Assembly: GCA_963752605.1 (NCBI GenBank)
Contig: CAVVYW010000005.1
Location: 682,001 to 746,000, forward strand
DNA length: 64,000 nt
Direction: 5' to 3'
From: CAVVYW01 sp963752605
GTDB lineage: Bacteria > Actinomycetota > Thermoleophilia > Solirubrobacterales > 70-9
This document shows, piece after piece, positions 25,908 through 34,976 of the stretch. Every line of letters starts with the position of its first letter. The first letter of the stretch is position 1. The notes under the pieces are model-generated. The model saw nothing but the letters and a program-made list of their open reading frames with translations. It did not search any database and was not told the DNA's origin. The position numbers were made by a program, and so were the translations under genes.

Positions 25908-26878
25908 CAACGAATCAGCTCCAGCATGTCCCACTCCGGCTCGCAGATGCGGCGGCCGAGCGAGGCGAGCTCGTGGCTCCGGCGCAGACCGGTGCGGTGG
26001 TCGTTGGCCTGACGGGCGCAGATCACGGCCCACTTGACGTTGCCGAAGACCTCCCAGTAGCGGATCCGCTTCTGATCCACCGCTGCGCCGCCGGCGGCCT
26101 CGTAGGCGGCGGTGAACTCGCCGAGCCCGCCAACGCCGGCCACCCCCCGGTCGTCGTTGCCGAAGCGCCAGGAGCGGATGCAGAGCCAGCCGATGTCCTC
26201 GGCCGGGTCGCCGAGGTGCGCGAGCTCCCAGTCGATCACGGCCGCCAGTCCATCCTCATCGACGATGAAGTTGCCGAGGCGGAAGTCGCCGTGGACCAGC
26301 CCCGGTTCGGCCGGCTCCGGCGCGTTCGCGCGCAGCCATCGCAGCCCCAGCTCCACCGCCGGCAGCGGCTCGCCGATCTCGTCGAGCTGGCGCTCCCACT
26401 CCTCGATCTGGCGCAGGGCGGGATCCCCCTCCGGATCGGGGAGCACTCTGGCGAGGCCGGCCGGGTCGATCGAGTGGATGCGCGCAAGCGCCTCCGCAAG
26501 CTGCGTCGGCAGAGACTCACGCGCTCCCTCGTACTCGGGCTTCCGCAAGATGCGCGGGGCGACGGAGGTTCCTTCGACGAAGCTCATCAGCATCCCCGGG
26601 GAGTCGAAGCGGCCACCATCGGCCTCGAACGCGAGCGGCTCGGGAACGGGGACGCTGGCGGCCGCCGCCGCCCGTACCAGGGCGAACTCGTCGGCCATGG
26701 GCACGAGTGAGACCGATCCCTTCGGGTCCCGCCGCAAGACCCAGCTTCCACGGTCGCCCTCGACCAGCCACGTCTCGCGCGACGCCCCGCCCGGGATGGT
26801 GCTCAGCTCGATCTCGCCGGGATCCTCGCCCAGCTCGCCGAGCACTGCGGCCACGCCCGCGGCAAGGTCCTCCGCCAT
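25907..26878 (-). CDS. Phosphotransferase (APH/ACAD10-like kinase)
   Basis: A 323-residue kinase-like fold. The catalytic loop VHGDFRLGN (His196, Asp198, Asn203) and metal motif VIDWELA (Asp216) are intact, and the N-lobe has WVLRRDP. Members related to ACAD10 phosphorylate hydroxyacyl groups in acyl-CoA metabolism; antibiotic resistance is less likely given the DUF6285 partner. TAGGCT lies six bases before the ATG. Confidence 0.85.
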   Translation of the reverse strand: MAEDLAAGVAAVLGELGEDPGEIELSTIPGGASRETWLVEGDRGSWVLRRDPKGSVSLVPMADEFALVRAAAAASVPVPEPLAFEADGGRFDSPGMLMSFVEGTSVAPRILRKPEYEGARESLPTQLAEALARIHSIDPAGLARVLPDPEGDPALRQIEEWERQLDEIGEPLPAVELGLRWLRANAPEPAEPGLVHGDFRLGNFIVDEDGLAAVIDWELAHLGDPAEDIGWLCIRSWRFGNDDRGVAGVGGLGEFTAAYEAAGGAAVDQKRIRYWEVFGNVKWAVICARQANDHRTGLRRSHELASLGRRICEPEWDMLELIR

Positions 26879-26884
26879 GGGCGG

Positions 26885-26890
26885 AGCCTA
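26885..26890 (-). promoter_or_regulatory. -10-like box TAGGCT for the APH-DUF6285 pair
   Basis: Minus-strand TAGGCT six bases before the ATG. The same hexamer and spacing precede the PH-domain gene at 49306. Confidence 0.45.
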
Positions 26891-26911
26891 ATCGCGTAGA
26901 GGATTGCCTAG

Positions 26912-27379
26912 CTAGCCGATCTCGGAGGGCTCGCGCTCGCGGCCCTGGAGCCGGTCGCGGCCGCGCTGCACTGCCTGCAGGAACTTCTGGAGATTGACCT
27001 CGAGCGTCGAGAGGATGTCGTCGGCGTAGTCCTCGGCGCCGAGGCGGATCTCCCGCTCGCGCTCGCGCGCCTCCTCGACGATCTCCTCCGCGGCACGCTC
27101 GGCCTGGCGGGTGATCTCCTCGTTCGCGACGAGGCGGGCCTGCTGCTCGCGGGCCTCCTTGACGATCCGCTCGGCCTCGCGCTTCGCCTCGGCAAGCATC
27201 TCCTGGCGCTCCTTGACGATCCACCGGGCCTGCTTGATCTCCTCGGGGATCGTGGCGCGCATCTGATCGAGGAGGTCGTAGACCTCCTCGCGGTCAACGC
27301 GCACCTGGTCCGTGAGCGGCACGGGCCGCGCGTTGTGCACCAGGTCATCGAGCTTGTCGATCAGAACCAGAACGTCCAT
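26912..27379 (-). CDS. SepIVA-like / DivIVA-like coiled-coil protein
   Basis: A 155-residue protein. The first 50 residues (LIDKLDDLVHNARPVPLT, then VYDLLDQMRATIPEEI) resemble mycobacterial SepIVA. The rest is a long coiled coil rich in Glu, Ala and Arg. SepIVA acts in septation and tip growth at the membrane. Homology is judged by eye; an ATP-synthase b-like coil is the alternative. It follows coaD after a 105-base gap containing a 12-base palindrome. Confidence 0.7.
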   Translation of the reverse strand: MDVLVLIDKLDDLVHNARPVPLTDQVRVDREEVYDLLDQMRATIPEEIKQARWIVKERQEMLAEAKREAERIVKEAREQQARLVANEEITRQAERAAEEIVEEAREREREIRLGAEDYADDILSTLEVNLQKFLQAVQRGRDRLQGREREPSEIG

Positions 27380-27432
27380 GTGAACGCGCTAAAGCTTACG
27401 CACCCGAGAGCGCCGGGGGCCGCGGCCGGCGT

Positions 27433-27444
27433 TTCGGCGCCGAA
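27433..27444. repeat. 12-base perfect palindrome upstream of the sepIVA-like gene
   Basis: TTCGGCGCCGAA, self-complementary, lies 54 bases before the sepIVA-like ATG in the gap after coaD. It could be an operator; no partner regulator is visible. Confidence 0.3.
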
Positions 27445-27484
27445 CTGCAAGCTCGTTCCCACCCACCACGCATATAACGGCGGG

Positions 27485-27979
27485 CTACTTCCTGGCGAGT
27501 CGCTCGCCCAGGGCCTTGGCAACCGGCTTGGGAACCAGCTCCGCGACGTCGCCGCCGAAGGTGGCGATCTCCTTCACCCCGGTCGAGGAGAGGAAGCTGT
27601 ACTGAGCCGAGGCGAAGATGTACATGCTCTCGATCTCGGAGGCGAGCAGCCGGTTCAGCTGGTTCATCTCGAACTCGTACTCGAAGTCCGAGATCGCCCG
27701 CAGGCCCTTGACGACCGCCGTTGCGTCGCGCTCCCGGGCGAACTCCACCAGCAGGTTGGTCATGATCTCGACCTCGACGTTGCCGAGGTCCGCAATCGCC
27801 TCCTCGATGAACGCCTTGCGCTCCTCGGCGCTGAACAGGGTCTTCTCCTTGCGAACCGGCTGGTTCACGACGGCCACCACGACCTTGTCGAACACCCGGG
27901 AGGCGCGGGTGATGATGTCCACGTGGCCGTTGGTGACCGGGTCGTAGCTCCCGGGGCAGATTGCCACCCGCGCGGCCAT
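27485..27979 (-). CDS. coaD: Phosphopantetheine adenylyltransferase
   Basis: Fourth step of coenzyme A synthesis. The 164-residue protein has the nucleotidyltransferase motif PGSYDPVTNGHVDII near the N terminus and FLSSTGVKEIA near residue 130. The ATG overlaps the rsmD stop by one base (TGATG), the conserved rsmD-coaD pair. Confidence 0.96.
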   Translation of the reverse strand: MAARVAICPGSYDPVTNGHVDIITRASRVFDKVVVAVVNQPVRKEKTLFSAEERKAFIEEAIADLGNVEVEIMTNLLVEFARERDATAVVKGLRAISDFEYEFEMNQLNRLLASEIESMYIFASAQYSFLSSTGVKEIATFGGDVAELVPKPVAKALGERLARK

Positions 27980-28518
27980 CAGCCCTCCCCTCCGTACACG
28001 GTGACCGAGGTGTCGCCGTAGCGGCGCTCCCGGAGCACCGGCAGCGTCAGCGGCAGAGGGCGATCGGGCGAGGTCTCGACTACCACCCTTCCGCCCCCTG
28101 CCAGCGCACGTCGTATGAGCGGGTCGAGGTCTGCGGCAAGACGGTCGGCGAGTCTATACGGCGGGTCGCAGAAGACGAGATCGAAGGAATCCGGCTCGCC
28201 CCGCCGCAGAAACCTGGCCGCATCGGACCTGACCACGGCGGCCCGGTCGCCGAGGCCCAGATCCTCGACGCTGCGCCGGGCGGGGCCGGGCTTCGTGTCC
28301 ACCAGCGTCGCCTCCGCCGCCCCCCGGGAGAGCGCCTCGACGGCGAGGATCCCCGTACCCGAGAAGAGATCCAGCACGCGGGTGTCGGTGACGTCGCCGA
28401 GCATGGAGAAGATCGCCTCCCGGACTCGCTCGGTGGTCGGCCGCAGGTCGCGCCCGCGCCTCGGCGTGCGGATCCGCCTGCCGCCCAGCTCGCCGCCGGT
28501 TACCCGGAGCTCGCCCAC
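27979..28518 (-). CDS. rsmD: 16S rRNA (guanine-966-N2)-methyltransferase RsmD
   Basis: The 179-residue methyltransferase has the SAM motif LDLFSGTGILAVEALSRG and the catalytic DPPY tetrad (FCDPPYRL). The GTG at 28518 overlaps the recG stop (TAGTG). Its frame is open back into recG only because of the recG frameshifts. Confidence 0.94.
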   Translation of the reverse strand: MGELRVTGGELGGRRIRTPRRGRDLRPTTERVREAIFSMLGDVTDTRVLDLFSGTGILAVEALSRGAAEATLVDTKPGPARRSVEDLGLGDRAAVVRSDAARFLRRGEPDSFDLVFCDPPYRLADRLAADLDPLIRRALAGGGRVVVETSPDRPLPLTLPVLRERRYGDTSVTVYGGEG

Positions 28519-30714
28519 TACGCGGCGATCTGCTCGAGGCGCTCGTCCCCGAAGCGACGCCGCGCCTCGTCCATCAGGGGCCCCAGCTCCGGCGCCTCGA
28601 GCGAGCCGTGCTGTGAGCGCAGCTCGAGCACGCGCCCCCTGCGCCTCAAGCAATAGGGCCATGTCCTCCGGCAGCCGGGCGGCCCGGAAACGGGGCAGCC
28701 CGTGCTGGCGGGTCCCGAGGATCTCTCCCTCGCCGCGGATCGAGAGATCCACCTCGGCGAGCTTAAAGCCGTCGCCCTCCGTCGCGATCGCCTCCAGCCG
28801 GGCCTTGGCGGCGTCCCCCTCCGGATCGCCGAAGAGGATGCAGAAGGACTCGTGCTCGCCGCGACCGACCCGGCCGCGGAGCTGATGGAGCTGTGAGAGG
28901 CCGTAGCGCTCGGCGCCCTCGATCAGCATCACCGTCGCGTTGGCGACGTCGATGCCCACCTCGATCACGGTGGTCGCCACCAGGACGTGGGCGAGGCCCG
29001 AGGAGAACCGATCCATCGCCCGGGCCTTCGCGTCCGAGCTCAGCTGGCCGTGCAGCAGCTCGACCTCGAAGTCGCGGAGCTCTCCGCCCGCGAGGCGCTT
29101 CGCCTCCGCCTCCGCGGCGGTGGCCTGCGAATCCTCGGACTCGCTGACGAGCGGGCAGACGACATACGCCTGCCGACCCTCCGCAACCGCTCGCGGATGA
29201 ACTCGTAGGCGCCGGCCCGCTTCTCCTCCCCCACGACCCAGGTGCGGATCGGCCGGCGGCCCGCCGGCAGCTCGCGCAGCGCGGTCGTGTCGAGGTCGCC
29301 ATATGCGGTCAGCGAGAGGGTGCGCGGGATCGGCGTCGCGGTCATGTGCAGGACGTGGGGCAGCAGGCGGCCGGGCCCCTTGGCGTCGAGCGCCGCGCGC
29401 TGGCGGACGCCGAAGCGGTGCTGCTCGTCCACCACCGCGACGGCGAGCGAGCCGAACTCGACCGTGCCCTCGATCAGCGCATGGGTGCCGACCACCAGCT
29501 GCGGCTGCCCGCCGGCGAGCGACTCGAGCAGCTCCCGCCGACGGGCGGACGGGGTCGCCGAGGTGAGCAGGGTGGCCGGAGCCGGCTCGTCGGCGAGGAG
29601 CCGCTCCAGGGTCCGGAAGTGCTGCTCGGCGAGCGTCTCGGTCGGCGCCATCAGCGCGGCCTGGTGGCCGGCCTCGACGGCGCGGAGCATCGCGTACAAC
29701 GCCACGACCGTCTTTCCACTGCCTACTTCCCCCATCAGCAGCCGCTGCATCGGCTGCGAGCCCTCGAGGTCTCCGTCCACCTCCTCGATCGCGCTGCGCT
29801 GGTCGCCGGTGAGGTCGAAGGGGAGCGACTCGAGCCAGCGAGCCACCCTCTCTCCCGAGGGCGGCAGCTCCTGCGCCCTGCCCGAGACCACCCGCCTCGC
29901 ACGCCTCGAAGCGAGTGAGGCCTGGTAGAGGAAGAGCTCCTCCAGCGCGAGCCGGTCGCGGGCGGCCTCCGCCTGGCGCTCGTCGGCGGGGAAGTGCGCG
30001 GCGATCAGGGCGTCGGCGGCGCCGGGGAGCCGCAGCTCGGCGCGCAGCCGCCCCGGCAGCGGCTCGTCCGCGTGCCGGGCCAGCGCGCAGGGCCTGCCAT
30101 GCCCACTCGCGGATCCGCTGTGCCCGCAGCCGCTCGGAGGCCGGGTGCACCGGGACGATCCCCGTCGTGTGGATCCCGGCCTCGCCGCCTCCCTCCAGGA
30201 ACTCGTGCTCGGAGACGGTGAAGCCGCGCTTCTCCTGCTTCCCCAGCAGCAGCAGGCGGGTTCCCGGCTGGAGCCGATCGGCCAGCCAGGCCCGGTTGAA
30301 CCAGACGGCCTTGGCGGTCCCGGTCGCGTCGGCGACCATGGCTTCCAGGATCGTCAACCGCCGTCGGCGCGCGCGCGGTCGAATCAGCCGCGAGCTCCGC
30401 ACCTCGACCTCGACCGTCGCCTCCTCTCCCAGCTTGAGTTGGCCCAGCCCGATCGGGTTCGCCCGGTCGCGATAGGCGCGAGGCAGATGCCTGAGGAGGT
30501 CGCCGATGGTGCCGATCCCGATCTCCTCCGCGGCCGCCGCGAGCTTCGGGCCCGCGCCCCTCAGTTGGGTGAGCGGCGCATCCAGCAGCGCCGGGCTCGG
30601 TGCCGAGCGGAGCGGCGCCGAGAGCAGCTCCTCCCGGCCGAGGGGCTCGCCGCTGCCGATCGCACGGGGCAGGTGTCCCTCGGGCTGAGGCGGGCGCTCG
30701 AGCGCGGCTTCCAT
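28518..30714 (-). CDS. recG: ATP-dependent DNA helicase RecG, broken by three apparent frameshifts
   Basis: Remodels stalled forks and Holliday junctions. If read through, it is about 730 residues and co-linear with RecG: wedge/OB region (LRGAGPKLAAAAEEIGIGTI), then helicase motifs MGEVGSGKT (I), VVDEQHRFG (II) and MTATPIPRT (III). After the second join come VIEVGIDVANATVM, QLRGRVGRG and the end RRRFGDERLEQIAA. Joins lie near 30090-30092 (one base too many), 29187-29188 (one too few) and 28635-28639 (one too many), each in a short G or C run. ATG 30714 has TAGCCT seven bases upstream. Sequencing error is likelier than a decayed gene, since the protein sequence is otherwise well conserved. Confidence 0.82.
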
Positions 30715-30721
30715 CGCCCCA

Positions 30722-30727
30722 AGGCTA
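30722..30727 (-). promoter_or_regulatory. -10-like box TAGCCT for recG-rsmD-coaD
   Basis: Minus-strand TAGCCT seven bases before the recG ATG, in the 45-base gap divergent from the carboxyltransferase gene. Confidence 0.45.
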
Positions 30728-30759
30728 CGAGCGCGGCCCGATGGTGCGAGGCTTCGCCG

Positions 30760-32328
30760 GTGTCCGCCGGAGATCACCGCGACGACCTCGCCGAGGCGCT
30801 CGAGCGCCGGCGGCTGACGCGCGACGAGGCCCGAGCCGAGGCCGTCGAGCGGCGTCATGACTCCGGTGGCCGCACTGCCCGCGAGAACATCGAGGACCTG
30901 GTGGACCCGGGCAGCTTCGTCGAGTACGGCGGGCTGGCGATCGCCGCACAGCGGGCCCGCCGGGAGATGCGCAAGTTGATCGAGCGGACACCGGGCGACG
31001 GGTTGGTCGCCGGCACCGCACAGATCAACGGCGAGCTGTTCGGCGAGGAGCAGAGCGCCTGCGCCGTTCTCTCCTACGACTACACCGTCCTGGCCGGCAC
31101 CCAGGGAGCGCTGGGCCACAAGAAGAAGGACCGGCTCTTCGAGCTGATCGAGCGGATGCGCCTGCCCACGGTCTTCTTTGCGGAGGGTGGCGGCGGCCGG
31201 CCAGGGGACACGGACTATCCCGCGGTCTCGGCCCTCGACACCCGCGCCTTCGCCCTGTGGGCGCGGCTCTCCGGTGTTGTCCCTCGGATCGCCGTCGTCG
31301 CGGGCCGCTGCTTCGCCGGGAACGCGGTGATCGCCGGCAGCTCCGACCTGATCGTGGCCACCGAGAACGTCTCACTCGGCATGGGCGGCCCGGCGATGAT
31401 CGAGGGAGCCGGGCTCGGCAGCGTCGACCCCGACGAGATCGGCCCCGCGCCCGTCCAGACCGCGAACGGGGTGATCGACGTCGCGGTGGCCGACGAGGTG
31501 GAGGCGGTCGCCGTCACCAAGCGACTGCTCTCCTACTTCCAGGGCTCCACGCCCCCCGGCGAGGAGCCGGACCAGACTCGCTTGCGGGACCTGGTGCCCG
31601 AGGCGAGGCGGCGCGCCTACAAAGTCGAGCCCGTGATCGAGACGCTCGCGGACGCCGGCTCGGTCACGTTCCTCCGCCCCGCCTTCGCACCCGAGATGGT
31701 CACTGCCCTGGCCCGGATCGAGGGACGGCCGGTCGGCATCATCGCCAATAACACGATGCAGATGGCCGGCGCCATCACCAGCGCGGGCGCCGACAAGGCG
31801 GCTCGGCTGATGCAGCTCTGCGACGCCTTCGGCCTGCCCCTCCTCTCCCTGGTGGACACCCCGGGGATGATGGTCGGCCCCGAGGCCGAGGCGACCGGGC
31901 TGGTGCGCCACTGCTGCCGGCTGATGGTGGCCGGCGCGGCCCTTCGGGTTCCGCTGATCGCCGTGGTCCTGCGGCGGGGCTACGGGCTCGGCGCCCAGGC
32001 GATGGTGGCGGGGAGCCTGCACGAGCCGCTGCTGACGGTGGCCTGGCCCTCGGCCGAGCTCGGGCCGATGGGCCTCGAGGGAGCGGTTCGGCTCGGCATG
32101 CGCCGTGAGCTGGAGGCCATCGCGGACGAAAAGGAGCGCGAGGAGCGGGTCCGTGAGCTGACCGCAGCCGCCGAGCGCAATGCGAAAGTGCTGAACGCCG
32201 CGACTCTGTTCGAGCTCGACGACGTGATCGACCCGGCGGAGACCCGGCGCCTGATCAGCTCCACCCTGGCCGCCGCCGCGACCGCCGAGCCGCCCCCGCA
32301 CGCCCACCGCTTCGTCGACACCTGGTAG
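30760..32328 (+). CDS. Acyl-CoA carboxylase carboxyltransferase (beta) subunit
   Basis: Transfers carboxyl from biotin to acetyl- or propionyl-CoA. The 522-residue protein matches the family length. Both crotonase-like halves are visible: the N half has VLAGTQGALGHKKKDRLFEL and the C half VGIIANNTMQMAGAITSAGADKA and LVDTPGMMVG. The GTG at 30760 removes a long false upstream extension. No biotin carboxylase or carrier gene is nearby, so the partner must lie elsewhere; the substrate is not determinable by eye. Confidence 0.9.
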   Translation: MSAGDHRDDLAEALERRRLTRDEARAEAVERRHDSGGRTARENIEDLVDPGSFVEYGGLAIAAQRARREMRKLIERTPGDGLVAGTAQINGELFGEEQSACAVLSYDYTVLAGTQGALGHKKKDRLFELIERMRLPTVFFAEGGGGRPGDTDYPAVSALDTRAFALWARLSGVVPRIAVVAGRCFAGNAVIAGSSDLIVATENVSLGMGGPAMIEGAGLGSVDPDEIGPAPVQTANGVIDVAVADEVEAVAVTKRLLSYFQGSTPPGEEPDQTRLRDLVPEARRRAYKVEPVIETLADAGSVTFLRPAFAPEMVTALARIEGRPVGIIANNTMQMAGAITSAGADKAARLMQLCDAFGLPLLSLVDTPGMMVGPEAEATGLVRHCCRLMVAGAALRVPLIAVVLRRGYGLGAQAMVAGSLHEPLLTVAWPSAELGPMGLEGAVRLGMRRELEAIADEKEREERVRELTAAAERNAKVLNAATLFELDDVIDPAETRRLISSTLAAAATAEPPPHAHRFVDTW

Positions 32329-33060
32329 TCAGCCGAGCTGGACGGAGCTGAGCTCGATCCAGACGACGGTCGGGCCCGGCAGCGGTCGCCCGCCGGGGCC
32401 CTTCGGTACCACCCGGCGCTTGGTGGGAAGGACGAGCCCGTCGACCTCCGTGTGCTCGTCGCTGAAGTGCGCGGCGTTCGCCCTGGTGGAGACCACGTCG
32501 GGGCTGTAGTCATGGCGGCGCAGCAGGTTGCGCTCGTCGAAGTAGAAGGTCTGCTCGCGGCAGTGGGTGTGCACTCCGTCCGGGAAGATGACGTCGAGCC
32601 GCCGCCAGCGCTCGCCGTCCACCTCGATCGACTCCCCCTCGACGGTCTCGAATCCCGGGCCGGCGAGCAGGAACGGCAGGTTGAGGTAATTCCACATGGC
32701 GTACCCGGCGAAGTAGAGCGCGTCGAGCTCGTCCCACCGGAGGTTCCGCCGCAGCCGCGTCCGGCCCGAGAACGCCGCTCGCGGCTCATCCCGCTCGGTG
32801 ACCACGGATCCGTCGGCCGCGAGGACGCGGACCGAGTCCCCGGCGTAGAGGCCAGTCGTCCCGGGACCGGGATAGGGCTCGAGCGCCGCACTCTGATCCC
32901 GGGCGCTGACGTTGAGGCCGTAGTCGTTGAAGCTGCGTGACCGTCCCTTGACCCTCATCAGCAGGCCGCCGGAGCGGACGTGCGCGCCGATCTCGGCGAC
33001 CTTGCTCCAGCGGCGGGCGCCGCCGTGAGCCTCGATCGCGTCGGCGAGCAGGCCGGCCAC
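32329..33060 (-). CDS. Unknown protein, possibly LolA-like fold
   Basis: I do not recognise this 243-residue protein with confidence. It begins VAGLLADAIEAHGGARRWSK, a helix typical of proteins annotated as lipoprotein-sorting-like, and continues with alternating beta strands rich in Arg, Trp and Tyr (LYFAGYAMWNYLNLPFLL). No signal peptide is seen. The GTG at 33060 overlaps the upstream stop as TAGTG, so it is coupled to the DAK2 gene. It meets the carboxyltransferase gene end to end with no gap. Confidence 0.65.
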   Translation of the reverse strand: MAGLLADAIEAHGGARRWSKVAEIGAHVRSGGLLMRVKGRSRSFNDYGLNVSARDQSAALEPYPGPGTTGLYAGDSVRVLAADGSVVTERDEPRAAFSGRTRLRRNLRWDELDALYFAGYAMWNYLNLPFLLAGPGFETVEGESIEVDGERWRRLDVIFPDGVHTHCREQTFYFDERNLLRRHDYSPDVVSTRANAAHFSDEHTEVDGLVLPTKRRVVPKGPGGRPLPGPTVVWIELSSVQLG

Positions 33061-34685
33061 TACTGGGCGGCGAGCAGCCACCAGTAGTTCGGCTGCCCGC
33101 CGTCGTGCAGCTCGAGCTCGACCCCGTCCGGCGCCTCGCCCTCCAGCTCTCCCAGGGGGATCGGGGCGCCCTCCCCGCCGACCACGGTGAGGATCTCAGC
33201 CCCCTCGGCGAGCGCCTCCATCGTCTTCGCGAGGGTGGAGCCGGGTCCGCCCCAGGCGACGATCTCGCCCTCGACGAAGCCGACCGCGTCACCGGCCACG
33301 AAGCGCCCCTGCTTGTCGTCGCGCGCGGCGGGGGCCACCGATCCGGCCCGGACGCTCACCAGTGCCGACGACACCCGCTCGGCGTTCTCGTCGATGGACG
33401 CTGCCGGGTCGAACTCGACCAGGGCCACCAGTCCCGCCTGCGGCGAGTCGCAGGGAAGCACCCGTGCCTGTTTGTCGGAGAGCTCGGCAGCGCGCTCGGC
33501 CGCCATCACCACGTTCGGGTTGTTCGGCAGCACCAGGACCTCGGCCGCCGGGACCTCGTGGATCGCCGCGAGCAGGTCGTAGATCGAGGGATTGAACTTG
33601 ACGCCGCCGTCGACCACGAAGGCACCAAGGTCCTCGTAGAGCCGGCGTGTGCCGTCGCCCGAGGCGACCGCGACGGCTCCGCAGCGGCCAGCCTCCAGCC
33701 TGGCGCTGCGCTCGGCGATCTGCTCGCGCATGTCGCCCACGTCGAGTTGGGAGACATCACCGGCGTCCTCGAAAAGCGTCACCGCGGCATCGGGCTCGTC
33801 CGTGTGGACGTGGACCTTGAGCGTGGCCTCGTCGCCCACCACCAACACCGAGTCGCCCAGCTCCTCGAGCCGTGGGACGAAGGCACGGCCGTCCATCCCT
33901 GAGCCAGTGACGATGAAGTTGGTGCAGTACCGGTAGCGGCTGTCCTCGTGTTGCGGGCGGGTATCCGCGGCCGGAGCATGATGCGCAACCTCGGGCGAGG
34001 CCTGGATGTCGCCGCGCAGCCCCGCGACGATCCCAGCGATGATCACCACCAGCCCGTATCCACCGGCGTCGACGACCCCGGACTCACGCAGCACCTCGAG
34101 CTGCTCGGGAGTGCGCTCAACCGCCCGCTCTCCATCCCTCACGGCCTCTTCCAAGAGGGCCGCGAGCATCGCGTCCTGCTCCTCCTGGGTCGCGTCGGGA
34201 TCCAGCCGCGTCCTCTCCATGTGGGCGAGGCGCTTCGCCACGGAGTGCGCCATCTCGCGGAACACCGTCAGCATCGTCCCCTCCGCCGGCTCGCGGACGG
34301 ACTCGTAGGCCGCGTCCGCCGCCCGCGCCATGGAGGCAGCGACGAGGGCGGGGTCGACCAGCTCTCCAGGGCGGCTCGCCAGCTCCTCGGCGGCGCCGCG
34401 AACGATCTGGCTGAGGATCACCCCGGAGTTCCCGCGCGCCCCCATCAGCGCCGCCCGGGCGAGCGCGCCGACCAGCTCGGTGCGGCCGATGTCGTCCACC
34501 ATCTGCCCGTCGAGGCGGTCGAGCTCCTCGCTGACGGCCCGCAGGGTGAGGACCATGTTGTCGCCGGTGTCGCCGTCGGCGACGGGGAAGACGTTGAGGT
34601 CGTTGACCTCCTGCCGGCGATCCTCCAGGTAGGCACTGGCCGCGCTGACGACGCGCCGGAAACGCTCTATCGAGGGATCGGCCAT
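33060..34685 (-). CDS. DAK2-domain protein, FakA/YloV-like
   Basis: The 541-residue protein has an N-terminal DhaL-type ATP-binding domain with VFPVADGDTGDNM (two Asp metal ligands) and GARGNSGVILSQ. Middle and C-terminal domains resemble FakA, the kinase that phosphorylates FakB-bound fatty acids. The rpmB-yloV-recG neighbourhood is the conserved one. Nineteen bases separate it from rpmB. Confidence 0.88.
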   Translation of the reverse strand: MADPSIERFRRVVSAASAYLEDRRQEVNDLNVFPVADGDTGDNMVLTLRAVSEELDRLDGQMVDDIGRTELVGALARAALMGARGNSGVILSQIVRGAAEELASRPGELVDPALVAASMARAADAAYESVREPAEGTMLTVFREMAHSVAKRLAHMERTRLDPDATQEEQDAMLAALLEEAVRDGERAVERTPEQLEVLRESGVVDAGGYGLVVIIAGIVAGLRGDIQASPEVAHHAPAADTRPQHEDSRYRYCTNFIVTGSGMDGRAFVPRLEELGDSVLVVGDEATLKVHVHTDEPDAAVTLFEDAGDVSQLDVGDMREQIAERSARLEAGRCGAVAVASGDGTRRLYEDLGAFVVDGGVKFNPSIYDLLAAIHEVPAAEVLVLPNNPNVVMAAERAAELSDKQARVLPCDSPQAGLVALVEFDPAASIDENAERVSSALVSVRAGSVAPAARDDKQGRFVAGDAVGFVEGEIVAWGGPGSTLAKTMEALAEGAEILTVVGGEGAPIPLGELEGEAPDGVELELHDGGQPNYWWLLAAQ

Positions 34686-34704
34686 GGGGAGTGGCCGGGG
34701 AACC

Positions 34705-34896
34705 CTAGCTCGCCTTGGTCACCTTGTTCGACTTCAGGCAGCGGGCGCAGACGTAGACGCGGCGGGTGCTCTGCCCCTCCTGGATCCGCACCTTCTGCAG
34801 GTTCGGGTTGAACCGCCGCCGCGTGGCGACCATCGAGTGGCTCCGCGAGTTTCCGAAGGCGGGTCGCTTCCCGCAGCTGTGGCAAACCTTGGCCAT
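34705..34896 (-). CDS. rpmB: 50S ribosomal protein L28
   Basis: The 63-residue L28 begins MAKVCHSCGKRPAFGNSRSH and has a second pair CARC, so it is the four-cysteine zinc-binding form. The ATG at 34896 was chosen over longer starts because of this conserved N terminus; TACCAT lies nine bases upstream. Confidence 0.95.
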   Translation of the reverse strand: MAKVCHSCGKRPAFGNSRSHSMVATRRRFNPNLQKVRIQEGQSTRRVYVCARCLKSNKVTKAS

Positions 34897-34905
34897 GGGC
34901 GCGGG

Positions 34906-34911
34906 ATGGTA
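34906..34911 (-). promoter_or_regulatory. -10-like box TACCAT for rpmB
   Basis: Minus-strand TACCAT nine bases before the ATG, identical in sequence and spacing to the rpmF site. Confidence 0.55.
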
Positions 34912-34976
34912 GCGGCGACGCCTGTGCCAGGCACGGGAGGACGCATGTACGAGTCCGTGCATGCCTGTGTTCGGTC

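Noticed and set aside
25907..26878. Aminoglycoside resistance gene
   Set aside because: The kinase fold is APH-like, but the DUF6285 partner and ACAD10-like motifs point to acyl metabolism, and no mobile element is present.
34897..34976. Possible c-di-GMP riboswitch before the PAS-EAL gene
   Set aside because: There is an imperfect inverted repeat and a GGGAGGACGCA string, but the conserved receptor and second helix of the GEMM class are not found and the space is only 80 bases.
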